Of a stretch of DNA of 64,000 nucleotides, positions 31,536 to 40,394 are shown piece after piece (the stretch's first letter is position 1; each line of letters starts with the position of its first letter). Under the pieces are notes generated by a model, which made no database searches, was not told the origin of the DNA, and worked only from the letters and a program-made list of their open reading frames with translations. Both the position numbers and the translations under genes were made by a program. Source of the DNA: Paenibacillus taichungensis. Its GTDB lineage: Bacteria > Bacillota > Bacilli > Paenibacillales > Paenibacillaceae. The DNA lies in contig NZ_JABMCC010000101.1 of the NCBI RefSeq assembly GCF_013359905.1, forward strand, positions 124,001-188,000. The letters are read 5' to 3'.

Positions 31536-32537
31536 CTATAATTGCACCCGTTGACGGGTTCTTGCCGATTCCAGACATGCATCAATAACACGCATATTCT
31601 GAATGGTATTTTGCGGACTAAACGGTAACTCTTTTCCTTCAAGCACTGCGGCTGCAAAGGTCTCCACCTGCAAAACGTAGGAGTTGGACACCGATACACG
31701 TTCCTCACGGCTGACGGAATCGGTGTGCACGATAATCTGTGGTGGAATATCACTATTCTCCCAGCCGAACACCTTAGGAAGTTCAATCCGCCCATCGGTA
31801 CCGAGAATCTCCATCTCGGCTCGTCCAGAGGCCCACATGCCGCAGTCAAACGTTAATGCTACTGAATTGGGAAACTCCACAAGTCCAGAAGCCATCATAT
31901 CGACGCCATCATGCTCTTCCGAAAATAGAGCGTGTACCGTTACAGCTTCCGGCTCCTGCCCAAGATACATACGAGCTGCCGAGATAGGATATACGCCAAG
32001 ATCAAATAATGATCCTCCGCCCATCTCCCTTTTGAACCTTACATTATCTTTATCGTCAGCAGTATTACATGTGAAATTGCCATGGAGGGCTCTGACCGTA
32101 CCAATCTCCCCACTGGCTATAATCTCTTGCACACGTCTATGCTTGGGATGGTATCGATACATAATGGCTTCTGCAAACAGTACGCCGTGCTGTTGACATA
32201 CCTCAATCATTTCCGCCGCTTCCTCTGAATTCAGAGCAGCTGGTTTCTCACATAATACATGTTTTCCAGCCTGAGCAGCCTTAATTGTCCATTCCTTGTG
32301 CATGTGGTTCGGCAGAGGAATATACACAGCTTCAATATCCGGGTCCGCAATGAGTTCATCATAACTACCATACGCTCTGGCAATGTCGAGTTCATTCGCA
32401 AGAGCTTCCGCCTTCTCCTTGCTGCGGCTGGCAATCGCCAAGACTTCACCACGTTCGGATTGTTGAATCGCCGGAATGACTGCATTTTTCGCGATTGTAG
32501 ATGTACCAAGTACACCCCACTGTAAGTGTCTGTCCAT
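31536..32537 (-). CDS. Gfo/Idh/MocA family oxidoreductase
   Basis: About 333 residues from the ATG at 32537, with AAAGGAAGATAAGC upstream. 'LQWGVLGTSTIAKNAVIPA' is the nucleotide-binding motif, 'GKHVLCEKPAALNSEEA' the E-K-P catalytic motif, and 'GGGSLFDLGVYPISAARMYLG' the substrate region. It resembles D-xylose 1-dehydrogenase/glucose-fructose oxidoreductase-type members. It starts two bases after the stop codon of the Rtp-like gene, so it is co-transcribed with it. Confidence 0.88.
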   Translation of the reverse strand: MDRHLQWGVLGTSTIAKNAVIPAIQQSERGEVLAIASRSKEKAEALANELDIARAYGSYDELIADPDIEAVYIPLPNHMHKEWTIKAAQAGKHVLCEKPAALNSEEAAEMIEVCQQHGVLFAEAIMYRYHPKHRRVQEIIASGEIGTVRALHGNFTCNTADDKDNVRFKREMGGGSLFDLGVYPISAARMYLGQEPEAVTVHALFSEEHDGVDMMASGLVEFPNSVALTFDCGMWASGRAEMEILGTDGRIELPKVFGWENSDIPPQIIVHTDSVSREERVSVSNSYVLQVETFAAAVLEGKELPFSPQNTIQNMRVIDACLESARTRQRVQL

Positions 32538-32539
32538 GC

Positions 32540-32920
32540 TTATCTTCCTTTCACTCCGTAATTGTCCTCTTCTGCCTTGTGTAACATGCCGAGACAACGA
32601 TCGAGATCGGCCTTAACCTGTTTTTTATATAATTCAGCTTTCTCCGCACCATCATCCGTGAAGTGATATAAAACGATTTCCTGAAAATCGACTTTGGGAT
32701 CACTGCCCTTCAGCTTCTTCGTACGATAAAAGACACCCTGTTGAACCAATTCATGCAGCGCCCGGTATATCTCGCTCTGGGGTGGTACATAACCGTAGGC
32801 TTTGAATTCCTGCTTCATTGCCTCCAGCATTTCATAGCCGTATCCCCTATGCTGTTCAACCATGGTAATCAGATACAGCTTAATAAATGCCCGCTGCGCA
32901 ATCATAAAAGCCACGTTCAT
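32540..32920 (-). CDS. rtp: Replication terminator protein (Rtp)-like winged-helix protein
   Basis: A 126-residue winged-helix protein. Its core 'AQRAFIKLYLITMVEQHRGYGYEML', 'EFKAYGYVPPQSEIYRALHELVQQGVFY' and 'EIVLYHFTDDGAEKAELYKKQVKADLDRCLGML' matches Bacillus subtilis Rtp nearly along its full length as I recall that sequence, including the long C-terminal dimerisation helix. In Bacillus, Rtp dimers bind Ter sites and block replication forks with polarity. Here the gene is in an operon with an oxidoreductase, which would suit a transcriptional regulator, so a real terminator role is not proven. Confidence 0.75.
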   Translation of the reverse strand: MNVAFMIAQRAFIKLYLITMVEQHRGYGYEMLEAMKQEFKAYGYVPPQSEIYRALHELVQQGVFYRTKKLKGSDPKVDFQEIVLYHFTDDGAEKAELYKKQVKADLDRCLGMLHKAEEDNYGVKGR

Positions 32921-33234
32921 TCCCCTCCTGTCAGCTCTATATATCTAGTATTATAAAACTTACGTTCCCCTTCTGCCATCTTTATCCGTCTTTCTTCCTT
33001 TAGTCCATGGAAATTGGAAAGCAAGAAGGAGAAATGATGGATAGGCAGGAACGTAAGGTAGAGCGAGAATTTGGGTTTTCTATTATGAATTTTTCATGTA
33101 ATGAAATTTTAAAATTTATTTCAAAAGTGTTTATCATGGTATTGGCGTCACTTTTTTTTCAGGTTGTTGCCTTCATTTTTTTGCCCCAAACTCAATGTTG
33201 TTCTGAATTTTTCATATAATGATGTATTCACCTG
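32921..33234. other. Intergenic region, two near-identical AT-rich repeats
   Basis: No convincing gene is present. The sequence gaatttttcatgtaatga near 33087 recurs as gaatttttcatataatga near 33204, about 116 bp apart. A 70-codon plus-strand frame here has poor coding character. The stretch carries the promoters for the rtp-like operon. Confidence 0.4.
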
Positions 33235-34380
33235 TTAATCAGGTTTGGACTTCGGTACGGTTCCCACAATCCACTTGCCCCAGCTTGCGCGAGAGATGAG
33301 CCATGTGAGTACGCAGGATAACGTAAGCGCAAGCAGCCAGGTGATGATTGTACGCACTACGGGGTTTAATCCCCATGCCACATAAAACTGTTCATCCGGA
33401 ATGTAGCTGTAGCGCAACATCAGCATGTGCATCAGGTAGCCCCCGTATGACACCCCGCCAATCCACGCCAGCAATCTTGTTACTCTGATATTGTGGAGCT
33501 TGCCAGCCAACTGGTACATCACCATGATGGAAGCAATGAGGAATAAGATCATATCCGGCCGGATGAGACTAACGGTATAGAAGGTAATCTGTATACCCTC
33601 CGGCTTCTGGAACTCCTGCATTAACTTATATATAAACCGAAGACCAAGGACAATAAACACGGTCCAATATCCCCAACGCAAACGTAGAATCCACTCATTC
33701 CAGCGTTGAACCGATAGCCCGGCTACCGCACCAAGCACAAAATAAAAAAAGAAATACAGAAAATTTCGATCGGCATAGGTTGTAAAGGCATCGGTCAGCA
33801 CCGGGACATTCAACCATTCCATAAACCTGGCGATATTTCGCAATTGATCCGCGAGCACAAGGTACACCACACCGGAAATCAGAAAAGCTATTGTGCGCCC
33901 CTTCGCCTCATATCGGTTATAGACATAACGGATTGCTCGCAAAAACAGGGGAAACAACAGATAAAACTGAATAAGCATAATAATGTACCAAAAATGCGAG
34001 GTCGTTTTACCCGTGATTAATTTTAAACCAAGGTCAGGGATATCCTGCCAACCAAATCCGTTCCAGCCGCGAGGCGCGAGTGTGAAGTAGATCAGTGACC
34101 AGATCATATAGGGGACGATGACATCGGTTAAACGCTTTTGCATGAAACGTCCATAATGCAACTTGTCTCCTGTATTATAGAAAAGCACCATACCTGTGAT
34201 GAAAATAAACAGGGGTACTGCAAATTTGGACAGCATTAGCAGGATCGCGAGCAATACGCCGTCTTCCAGTCCCGCTTCTGGGACCACGGAATAATGTGCT
34301 ATGGAGTGCTGAAGGACGACCGCCGCAAAAGCAATTCCCCTCAGACTCTCGATTTCTGTAATTCGTTCTTTACGAGGCAT
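33235..34380 (-). CDS. Acyltransferase 3 family membrane protein
   Basis: A 381-residue integral membrane protein with about ten helices. 'ITEIESLRGIAFAAVVLQHSIAHY' contains the conserved R-x10-H pattern of the Acyl_transf_3 (OafB/NolL) family, and 'FIFITGMVLFYNTGD' the typical second-helix motif. Members O-acetylate extracellular polysaccharides or lipids using acyl-CoA. It has no glycan cluster around it. The DUF202 gene is divergently arranged about 60 bp away. Confidence 0.87.
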   Translation of the reverse strand: MPRKERITEIESLRGIAFAAVVLQHSIAHYSVVPEAGLEDGVLLAILLMLSKFAVPLFIFITGMVLFYNTGDKLHYGRFMQKRLTDVIVPYMIWSLIYFTLAPRGWNGFGWQDIPDLGLKLITGKTTSHFWYIIMLIQFYLLFPLFLRAIRYVYNRYEAKGRTIAFLISGVVYLVLADQLRNIARFMEWLNVPVLTDAFTTYADRNFLYFFFYFVLGAVAGLSVQRWNEWILRLRWGYWTVFIVLGLRFIYKLMQEFQKPEGIQITFYTVSLIRPDMILFLIASIMVMYQLAGKLHNIRVTRLLAWIGGVSYGGYLMHMLMLRYSYIPDEQFYVAWGLNPVVRTIITWLLALTLSCVLTWLISRASWGKWIVGTVPKSKPD

Positions 34381-34441
34381 AACAGACAGCCTCCTTTCTT
34401 GGTTTTGCCATGAAAACGACGTACAATGAAGCCATATATTG

Positions 34442-34852
34442 ATGAACGAGGTGATTCACATCTCAGATACAGACCAAAGCATAACTACCATTGACTCCAA
34501 ATATGTACAACAGCATTTGGCTAACGAGCGGACCTTTTTGGCCTGGGTTCGTACCGGCATTGCCATGGTTGGCATTGGCTTTCTTGCAGCCGGCTTCGGC
34601 TTCAGTTCAACGGCCTATGATCGGATGGCCCATATCGCAGCAATCATCATTGGTATTACTTCCTTGGTCAGCGGTATTCTGATCATCCTGTGCTCTGCTT
34701 CCGCTTATCACCGAAAACGCAATCAGATTAATTCACAATCATTCCAGGCATCCACGAAATTGATTCGGTTCCTGACGCTGATGCTACTGGTGATCGGACT
34801 GGCCCTGGCCGTATTACTGTATGTATTGTTATTCCCTGCCTGGCAGGTTTAA
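34442..34852 (+). CDS. DUF202 (YidH-like) membrane protein
   Basis: A 136-residue protein with three hydrophobic segments. 'YVQQHLANERTFLAWVRTGIAMVGIGFL' is the DUF202 signature (L-A-N-E-R-T-x-L-A-W-x-R-T), followed by two more helices. The family's role in the membrane is unknown. I place the start at the ATG at 34442; a GAGGTG element lies inside the frame downstream, so a shorter start is possible. Confidence 0.85.
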   Translation: MNEVIHISDTDQSITTIDSKYVQQHLANERTFLAWVRTGIAMVGIGFLAAGFGFSSTAYDRMAHIAAIIIGITSLVSGILIILCSASAYHRKRNQINSQSFQASTKLIRFLTLMLLVIGLALAVLLYVLLFPAWQV

Positions 34853-34889
34853 CACCTGAACCTTGCTACAGCAGGAAGTTAAAACAGGG

Positions 34890-34923
34890 ACAAAAGCCGG
34901 CTTCCTCTAAAGGAAACCGGCTG
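34890..34923 (-). terminator. Terminator of the stress-protein gene
   Basis: AGCCGGTTTCCT-TTAG-AGGAAGCCGGCT on the minus strand is followed by TTTTGTCCC. It lies about 70 bp after the stop of the gene at 34990 and between two convergent genes. Confidence 0.75.
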
Positions 34924-34989
34924 ATGACCACCTGGTGGCTCACTTATGTCATTCCAGTTGAAGATTCCTGTCTTTACTGAACCGATTTA

Positions 34990-35592
34990 TTATAGAAAAG
35001 TATTGTTGCCAAGTCGAGCGGCCTTATCCCGAGCTTCCAATCTTTGATTTTCCATATCGAGATCCGTGCGCTCAACCGTAACATCATCCCGATTGACATC
35101 GATTCTGTCCCGGTTCACATAACTGTTACTGCTAAACACGTCATAAACATCCGTGTCCCGATCCGTAGAGTCCACGAGTAGCAGGATTTTACCACTTTGC
35201 ACGTATTCCTCATACTGTCTTGCATCCTCTTCCGGAATGCCGAGACCCACGAGTCCACCTACAAGTCCGCCTGCTCCTGCACCTACAGCTGCACCCGTAA
35301 AGGCTGCGGCAATAGGGCCTGCGGCCAGAATAGGACCGATGCCCGGAATCGCCAATGCGCCAATACCAGCGAGCAATCCAGCTACTCCACCTAGCACTCC
35401 GCCTGTTGCCGCACCTGCAGCTACACCTTCGGGCGCTTTTGTACCCGTCTCTTCGCGAATAGCTTTCAGTTCATCTCGATCTTGTGTAACTACCGAGATT
35501 TCATCTGAAGTAAATCCTTGCGCTTTCAGTCCCTCGATTGCGGATGATGCCTCACGTTCTGTATTAAACACACCTACGATTTTCTTCTGCAT
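34990..35592 (-). CDS. General stress protein (YflT/GSP17M-like)
   Basis: A 200-residue protein. The N-terminal 'KKIVGVFNTEREASSAIEGLKAQGF' is the YflT/heat-induced domain, followed by a long glycine/alanine-rich hydrophobic segment (residues about 55-115, glycine-zipper-like) and a charged C-terminal tail. Such proteins are members of the general stress regulon of bacilli and associate with membranes. A sigma-B-like promoter stands 42 bp upstream of the start, in agreement. Confidence 0.85.
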   Translation of the reverse strand: MQKKIVGVFNTEREASSAIEGLKAQGFTSDEISVVTQDRDELKAIREETGTKAPEGVAAGAATGGVLGGVAGLLAGIGALAIPGIGPILAAGPIAAAFTGAAVGAGAGGLVGGLVGLGIPEEDARQYEEYVQSGKILLLVDSTDRDTDVYDVFSSNSYVNRDRIDVNRDDVTVERTDLDMENQRLEARDKAARLGNNTFL

Positions 35593-35633
35593 AGTGAATC
35601 CCTCCTCATCTAATTGAGTGGTTCGCTATGTTA

Positions 35634-35658
35634 TTACCCGCCTTGTTTTCTTTCAAAC
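35634..35658 (-). promoter_or_regulatory. Sigma-B-like promoter
   Basis: On the minus strand GTTTGA, 13 bp, then GGGTAA. This is close to the sigma-B consensus GTTTAA-N12-15-GGGTAT and lies 42 bp upstream of a general-stress protein gene. The same sequence could serve a related sigma factor. Confidence 0.7.
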
Positions 35659-35848
35659 CCTTCCACCGCAATATCATATCCTTAAAGGACTAGGAGAATG
35701 ACCGACCATTGATATACAGCGGGTCACCGCGCTAGGGCCTGCACGTGGTTCGTTAGTACTCAAGACACAAATCCGCCGATCGCATACTCGCCCACTCAGA
35801 GCACGTTCAGACCCAACTCTCAGACCGAGGCTGGAAAACACATTCTAG

Positions 35849-38365
35849 CTAAACTCGTGGTTTAGCCCGGTTAGTCGCTATCGCTTCGAGCGGATCATCC
35901 GGCCAATAATGTTTGGGATAACGACCTTTCAAGTCTTTCTTCACCTCAAAATAAGTCTCCCGCCAAAAGTTGGCCAGATCTCGTGTGACCTGTTCAGGCC
36001 GCTGCGCCGGGGAAAGCAAATGTATGGTCAGTGGTACTCGACCACCACCAATAGGCGGGGTCTCCTGCTGTCCAAACATCTCCTGCAGTCTCACCGCGAG
36101 CGTAGGATCTTCAGGTCGGCTATAGTCCACTGGAATACGTGAACCACTAGGCACCTGAATATGTGTAGGAGCTTCACGATCCAATTGCTGTCGCTGTTCC
36201 CAGCTCAGTCCGCCGAGCAGCACATCCTGCATCGCCAATCTCTTGAGATCCGCAGCAGATCGCATACCTGTCAGAAAAGGGCTGAGATGTTCTGCCAGTT
36301 CTTCGGTCAGATGATCTTCGATAAGATCAGGCCATTCTGGCAAATGATGATGCAAAAAGCGCATCCTGTCCGCCAGCTGTCGCGATGATTTTGTCCAGGG
36401 CAGGCAATCCAGCCCCTCGATACGTATTCCTGAGAGTAATGCTTCGAGCACCTGGTCTTCGGGTGGCTGTGCAATACTGCTCTCTTTCAACGTAATGGCT
36501 CCAATTTGCAGCCTTCTATGTGCTCGCACACTGCGGGTGTTTCGGTCCCAGGCCACTTGAACTTCTTCATGCAACAGATGTGGACCCAAGTCCAGCAATC
36601 TCTTCTCCTGCACTGGCGCAGCCAGCAGGATGCGCGCATCCGCGCCCTGGTCGTCGGCTTCGGCTGCGACCAGATAGGCTGAACGGCTCAGCGATTCTGT
36701 CGCTGCGAGCCGTACCCCACGGCCGCTGCTCAGCAGATAGCGGCCGTCCTCCCGGCGTTGCCCGATCCGGTCCGGATAAGCGAAGGACAGCAACCATCCG
36801 CAGCTGTCCTCATCCGGCCGTACCGGATCGGCCGCCGGGCCGAGCGCCGAGCGCAGCTGGCGGCTCTCCAGGAGCATGCGCCGCACGGCAGCGACGTCTG
36901 CGACAGACGCTGCCGCTTGCGGCATAGCGCTGCTGTCCGCAGTCAGCAGCGCTTCCACGCGCGGGCGCAGATCGGTGTCCGCGCCTGCACTGCCACTGCT
37001 GCGGAGGCCCGCAGGCTCCTGCAGCAGTGCCGCCAGCATGCTGGCGTAGCTGGCCAGCCCAAGCTCCGCCGCGCGGAGCAGCATGCTGGCCAGTCGCGGA
37101 TGCACGCCAAGCGTGTTCATCCGCCGCCCGAAGGGCGTGATGCGGCCTGCTTCGTCCAGGCCGCCCAGCTGGCGCAGCAGCGCCTGTGCCTGGCCGTAGG
37201 CTGCGGCAGGCGGGGTGTCCAGCCACTGCAGCTCTGCAGGGGACTGGACACCCCAGGCGGCAAGCTCCAGCGCCAGCGGCGCAAGGTCCGCGGAGGCAAT
37301 CTCCGGCTTTGCTGCCTCAGGCAACGCGCCATGGGCCTCTTCGCTCCATAGCCGGTAACACACGCCCGGTGCAATCCGCCCCGCGCGCCCTCGCCTCTGA
37401 TCGGCTGACGCCTTGGATACCGGCAGGGTAACGAGCCGACTCATGCCGGTCCGCGGCGAAAATACAGACGCACGGCTCAGCCCTGCGTCCACCACGACTT
37501 TGACTCCAGCCAAGGTAAGACTGGATTCGGCAATCGACGTGGACAGCACAACCTTCCGTTTACCTTCATCTGCGGGTCGCACAGCTTCATCCTGCCGTTC
37601 TACAGGCATGCTGCCATATAGAGCATGTACCTCAACATAAGCAGGAATCATACGGTTGGACAGCTCTCGCTCTGTGCGATGGATTTCTTTTGCACCCGGT
37701 AGGAAAACCAGCACATCCCCTTCCTGTTCTGCCAATGCCTTAACGACGGCCTCAGCCGTAAAAGTTTCGATCTGCTCGGATGCCGGTTTGGATACATATC
37801 GGGTCTCCACCGGAAATGTTCGTCCAGGACAGTCAATCCATTGGGTCCCCTCACCAAGCAGCGTACAGACAGGAGCCGGGTTCAGTGTGGCCGACATCAC
37901 CAGCAGTTTCAGATCTGGACGCAGCATGGCCCGGGATTCAAGCGCAAGCGCTAAACCAAGGTCACCATGTAGATGCCGCTCATGAAATTCATCAAAGATA
38001 ATCATCGCCGTGTCTTCCAGGCCCTGGTCCTGTTGAAGCATCCGGGTCAATACACCCTCCGTCACCACTTCTATGCGAGTGGACTGACTTACACGCGTAT
38101 CCATCCGCACCCGATACCCTACGGTCTGTCCTGCTTTTTCACCTAGTGAAGCTGCCATTCGTGCAGCTGCCGAGCGAGCGGCGAGCCTGCGGGGCTCCAG
38201 CATAATGATTTTCCGTCCAGCAACCCATGGCTCCTCCAGCAGTGCCAGCGGGACTACGGTCGTTTTACCCGCACCCGGCTCCGCAATTAACACACCTGTA
38301 TCCTTCTCCTGAAATAACAACCTCAGCTCAGGAATAATCTGTTGTATCGGTAAATCCGTCTTCAT
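35849..38365 (-). CDS. hrpB: ATP-dependent helicase HrpB
   Basis: An 838-residue DEAH-type RNA helicase. Motif I is 'AEPGAGKTTVVP', motif II is 'IIFDEFHERHLHGD' (D-E-F-H rather than D-E-A-H), motif III 'SATLNP', and motif VI 'QRRGRAGRIAPGV'. The C-terminal HrpB domain ('LLGGLSWEQRQQLDREAPTH') is intact. HrpB is a conserved but little-studied helicase family in bacteria. The section coding residues about 350-580 (36.6-37.3 kb) is far richer in G+C than the ends. AGGAGAGATGAG precedes the start. Confidence 0.92.
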   Translation of the reverse strand: MKTDLPIQQIIPELRLLFQEKDTGVLIAEPGAGKTTVVPLALLEEPWVAGRKIIMLEPRRLAARSAAARMAASLGEKAGQTVGYRVRMDTRVSQSTRIEVVTEGVLTRMLQQDQGLEDTAMIIFDEFHERHLHGDLGLALALESRAMLRPDLKLLVMSATLNPAPVCTLLGEGTQWIDCPGRTFPVETRYVSKPASEQIETFTAEAVVKALAEQEGDVLVFLPGAKEIHRTERELSNRMIPAYVEVHALYGSMPVERQDEAVRPADEGKRKVVLSTSIAESSLTLAGVKVVVDAGLSRASVFSPRTGMSRLVTLPVSKASADQRRGRAGRIAPGVCYRLWSEEAHGALPEAAKPEIASADLAPLALELAAWGVQSPAELQWLDTPPAAAYGQAQALLRQLGGLDEAGRITPFGRRMNTLGVHPRLASMLLRAAELGLASYASMLAALLQEPAGLRSSGSAGADTDLRPRVEALLTADSSAMPQAAASVADVAAVRRMLLESRQLRSALGPAADPVRPDEDSCGWLLSFAYPDRIGQRREDGRYLLSSGRGVRLAATESLSRSAYLVAAEADDQGADARILLAAPVQEKRLLDLGPHLLHEEVQVAWDRNTRSVRAHRRLQIGAITLKESSIAQPPEDQVLEALLSGIRIEGLDCLPWTKSSRQLADRMRFLHHHLPEWPDLIEDHLTEELAEHLSPFLTGMRSAADLKRLAMQDVLLGGLSWEQRQQLDREAPTHIQVPSGSRIPVDYSRPEDPTLAVRLQEMFGQQETPPIGGGRVPLTIHLLSPAQRPEQVTRDLANFWRETYFEVKKDLKGRYPKHYWPDDPLEAIATNRAKPRV

Positions 38366-38418
38366 CTCATCTCTCCTAATTAATGTTCCACGTGTCTATT
38401 CGAATGTTAGCATTATAA

Positions 38419-38449
38419 CAAAAAAAGCCGTTCCAGAGGAACGACTTCA
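38419..38449 (-). terminator. Terminator of the SDR gene
   Basis: On the minus strand GTCGTTCC-TCT-GGAACGGC is followed by TTTTTTTGTT. It lies about 100 bp after the SDR stop and just upstream of hrpB. Confidence 0.85.
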
Positions 38450-38544
38450 TAGATACATCCATTTTCAACATTTTACATCCTTCCATTTAACTTGTTCACG
38501 ACGCTGATTGAAAGTCGCTCTATGGATGGATACAAAATGCTCAT

Positions 38545-39351
38545 TTAGCTCAGCAGAGATTCTGCACCGTCAATGACAATTTCCGCACCTGTAATGTGTC
38601 TGGACTCCGCAGAAGCCAGGAAAGCTACGAGATCAGCGACATGCTCTGGCTGACCCGGTCCGTCCGCAAGCGGTTGCTGGCCTTCCGGAAATTCCATCGG
38701 AATGACGATTTGATGCAACTCATCCGTTTTGACCGTACTTTGGTCAATATTTGTGGCAATCGCTCCAGGACAGATGACATTGACACGAATCTTGAACTTC
38801 GCCAATTCCAGCGCAGCCATCTTCGCAAAAGCAACCTGCCCTGCCTTAGATGTACTGTACGCCGACATGCCAAAGCTGGAGAAGCGCTGATTACCATTAA
38901 TGGAGCTCGTAATAATGATACTACCGCCACCACGTTTCTTCATATGAGGCAGTGCATACTTGATCGTAAAAAAAGTCCCGTTCAGATTGGTCGTAATAAT
39001 CTGCTGCCAATCCTCAACCTGAATTTCTTCAATCGGTGCCGATACACCATTAATACCTGCGTTGGCAAAAACAATATCCAGACCGCCGAACAATTCAATG
39101 GTCTCCAGAACTGCTTTTTCCACCCGGGCAGGATCGGAAATATCTACATCGAATGCTCTTGCCGCACCTGCACGCAGCTTATTAATTTCGGCTTCCGTCT
39201 CCGAAATCCGATCATTAACCAGATCGAGCAGTGCAACATGTGCTCCCTCACTCGCCAGTTTGAGTGCTGCCGCTTTGCCAATCCCCGAACCAGCACCTGT
39301 AATAATGGCGACTTTGCCTTCGAATCTTGGTTTGCCGTTATGTTGTGTCAT
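38545..39351 (-). CDS. Short-chain dehydrogenase/reductase
   Basis: About 268 residues from the ATG at 39351, with GAAGGAGTGGATA upstream. 'VAIITGAGSGIGKAAALKLA' is the cofactor motif T-G-x3-G-x-G, 'VFANAGING' the N-A-G motif, and 'IITSSINGN' with 'YSTSKAGQVAF' the catalytic Ser-Tyr-Lys. The segment 'DVDISDPARV' suggests NAD over NADP but the substrate is unknown. It stands alone with its own terminator. Confidence 0.88.
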   Translation of the reverse strand: MTQHNGKPRFEGKVAIITGAGSGIGKAAALKLASEGAHVALLDLVNDRISETEAEINKLRAGAARAFDVDISDPARVEKAVLETIELFGGLDIVFANAGINGVSAPIEEIQVEDWQQIITTNLNGTFFTIKYALPHMKKRGGGSIIITSSINGNQRFSSFGMSAYSTSKAGQVAFAKMAALELAKFKIRVNVICPGAIATNIDQSTVKTDELHQIVIPMEFPEGQQPLADGPGQPEHVADLVAFLASAESRHITGAEIVIDGAESLLS

Positions 39352-39540
39352 TATCCATTCCACTCCTTCTCGCTCAGTAATTATGTAAGAATGTACGTTC
39401 ATGCAATATCTGTAAGTAGATTCTTCACAAGATTACCCAAAAAGAGTGTCTTTTAAATCAATACGGATAAGTTTTTTCGCAGTTGAGGCTCACCATTTTT
39501 AGCAGCATGATCAGATCATCCCGTAATGCTTCACCCGACC

Positions 39541-40383
39541 TTACCATTCCAGCTCAATGAAAGCGGCATCATCTTCAAGCCCACCGGTATGTCTGGCATC
39601 CAGCAGTACCTGGATGTGCTCATCTGGTATATAAGCCTGAATCGCATCCAGGTCATTCAGGCCATCCGTGTACAGTTGAAGACGAACTACTTCATTGGCA
39701 GACAGTTTAGCCTCATAGATATGCGGTTGGCCACCAACCGGACCCTCCAGTGTAGACCAACGTTCATTCGTACGGCAGTTCACCTGAAATGCTGCCGATT
39801 GTTCTTGACCGTTACGCCAGAGACGGATGCGGGAGTCCCCTTGCCAGGCTAACCACACTTTGCTTTTTCGATTGCCCGCCGAGAGCTCGATGCGTCCACA
39901 CACATACATGGCTTGACTTCCCTTGCTCCGCTTCTCCATCAGCACTTCCCGCAGCAGTACAGGTGAATTTTCCAAAGGCTGCAACTTCTCCAGCTGTTCG
40001 GATGCCGGACTGGTCAAATCATGAAGCAGACGCTCCATAGTATCCAAAGAAGGATGCTGTGTCGTTTCCAGCCATTCCAACAAGGCGTTCCCCAGAAAGC
40101 GTGCAGCAAAATCACCAAGGTAACTCATGCCTACCCCATCACATAATACGAAAGTACATACATTACCATTCATGCGAACAGCAGCAAAATCCTGTCCGGT
40201 GTCTCCTTGATTAACAGTCTCCGCCGCTCTTCCATAACCGTACCTGCACTTGAAAGTACCTTGATATCGGGTCAACGGCTGTTCCCTGGTCTGGACACTC
40301 ACATAGCGAAAGTTGCCCTGATAATGGTCCGCACGGCTTCCCTTATCTCCAGCAGACAATGTTGCCAAACGCATCGCTCTCAT
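39541..40383 (-). CDS. PP2C-like protein phosphatase of the T7SS locus
   Basis: About 280 residues from the ATG at 40383, preceded by GATAGGAGGGGAAATC. 'NQGDTGQDFAAVRMNGNVCTFVLCDGVGMSYLGDFAARFL' corresponds to the PP2C metal-binding motif D-G-x-G, here D-G-V-G, with the N-terminal 'Q-D' motif. 'LQLYTDGLNDL' and 'LEDDAAFIELEW' match the C-terminal metal-binding Asp residues. It would remove phosphate from Ser/Thr, presumably opposing the kinase-like protein encoded in the same operon. It is the last gene of the locus, 11 bp after the VWA gene. Confidence 0.78.
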   Translation of the reverse strand: MRAMRLATLSAGDKGSRADHYQGNFRYVSVQTREQPLTRYQGTFKCRYGYGRAAETVNQGDTGQDFAAVRMNGNVCTFVLCDGVGMSYLGDFAARFLGNALLEWLETTQHPSLDTMERLLHDLTSPASEQLEKLQPLENSPVLLREVLMEKRSKGSQAMYVCGRIELSAGNRKSKVWLAWQGDSRIRLWRNGQEQSAAFQVNCRTNERWSTLEGPVGGQPHIYEAKLSANEVVRLQLYTDGLNDLDAIQAYIPDEHIQVLLDARHTGGLEDDAAFIELEW

Positions 40384-40394
40384 GATTTCCCCTC

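Noticed and set aside
33007-33219. A 70-codon plus-strand frame in the spacer before the acyltransferase gene
   Set aside because: The ribosome-binding site is not convincing, the composition is that of AT-rich intergenic DNA, and the frame spans the repeated words described above.
36520-37630. Several long plus- and minus-strand frames opposite or within hrpB
   Set aside because: They are shadows caused by the GC-rich codon pattern of hrpB; the hrpB frame has all helicase motifs.
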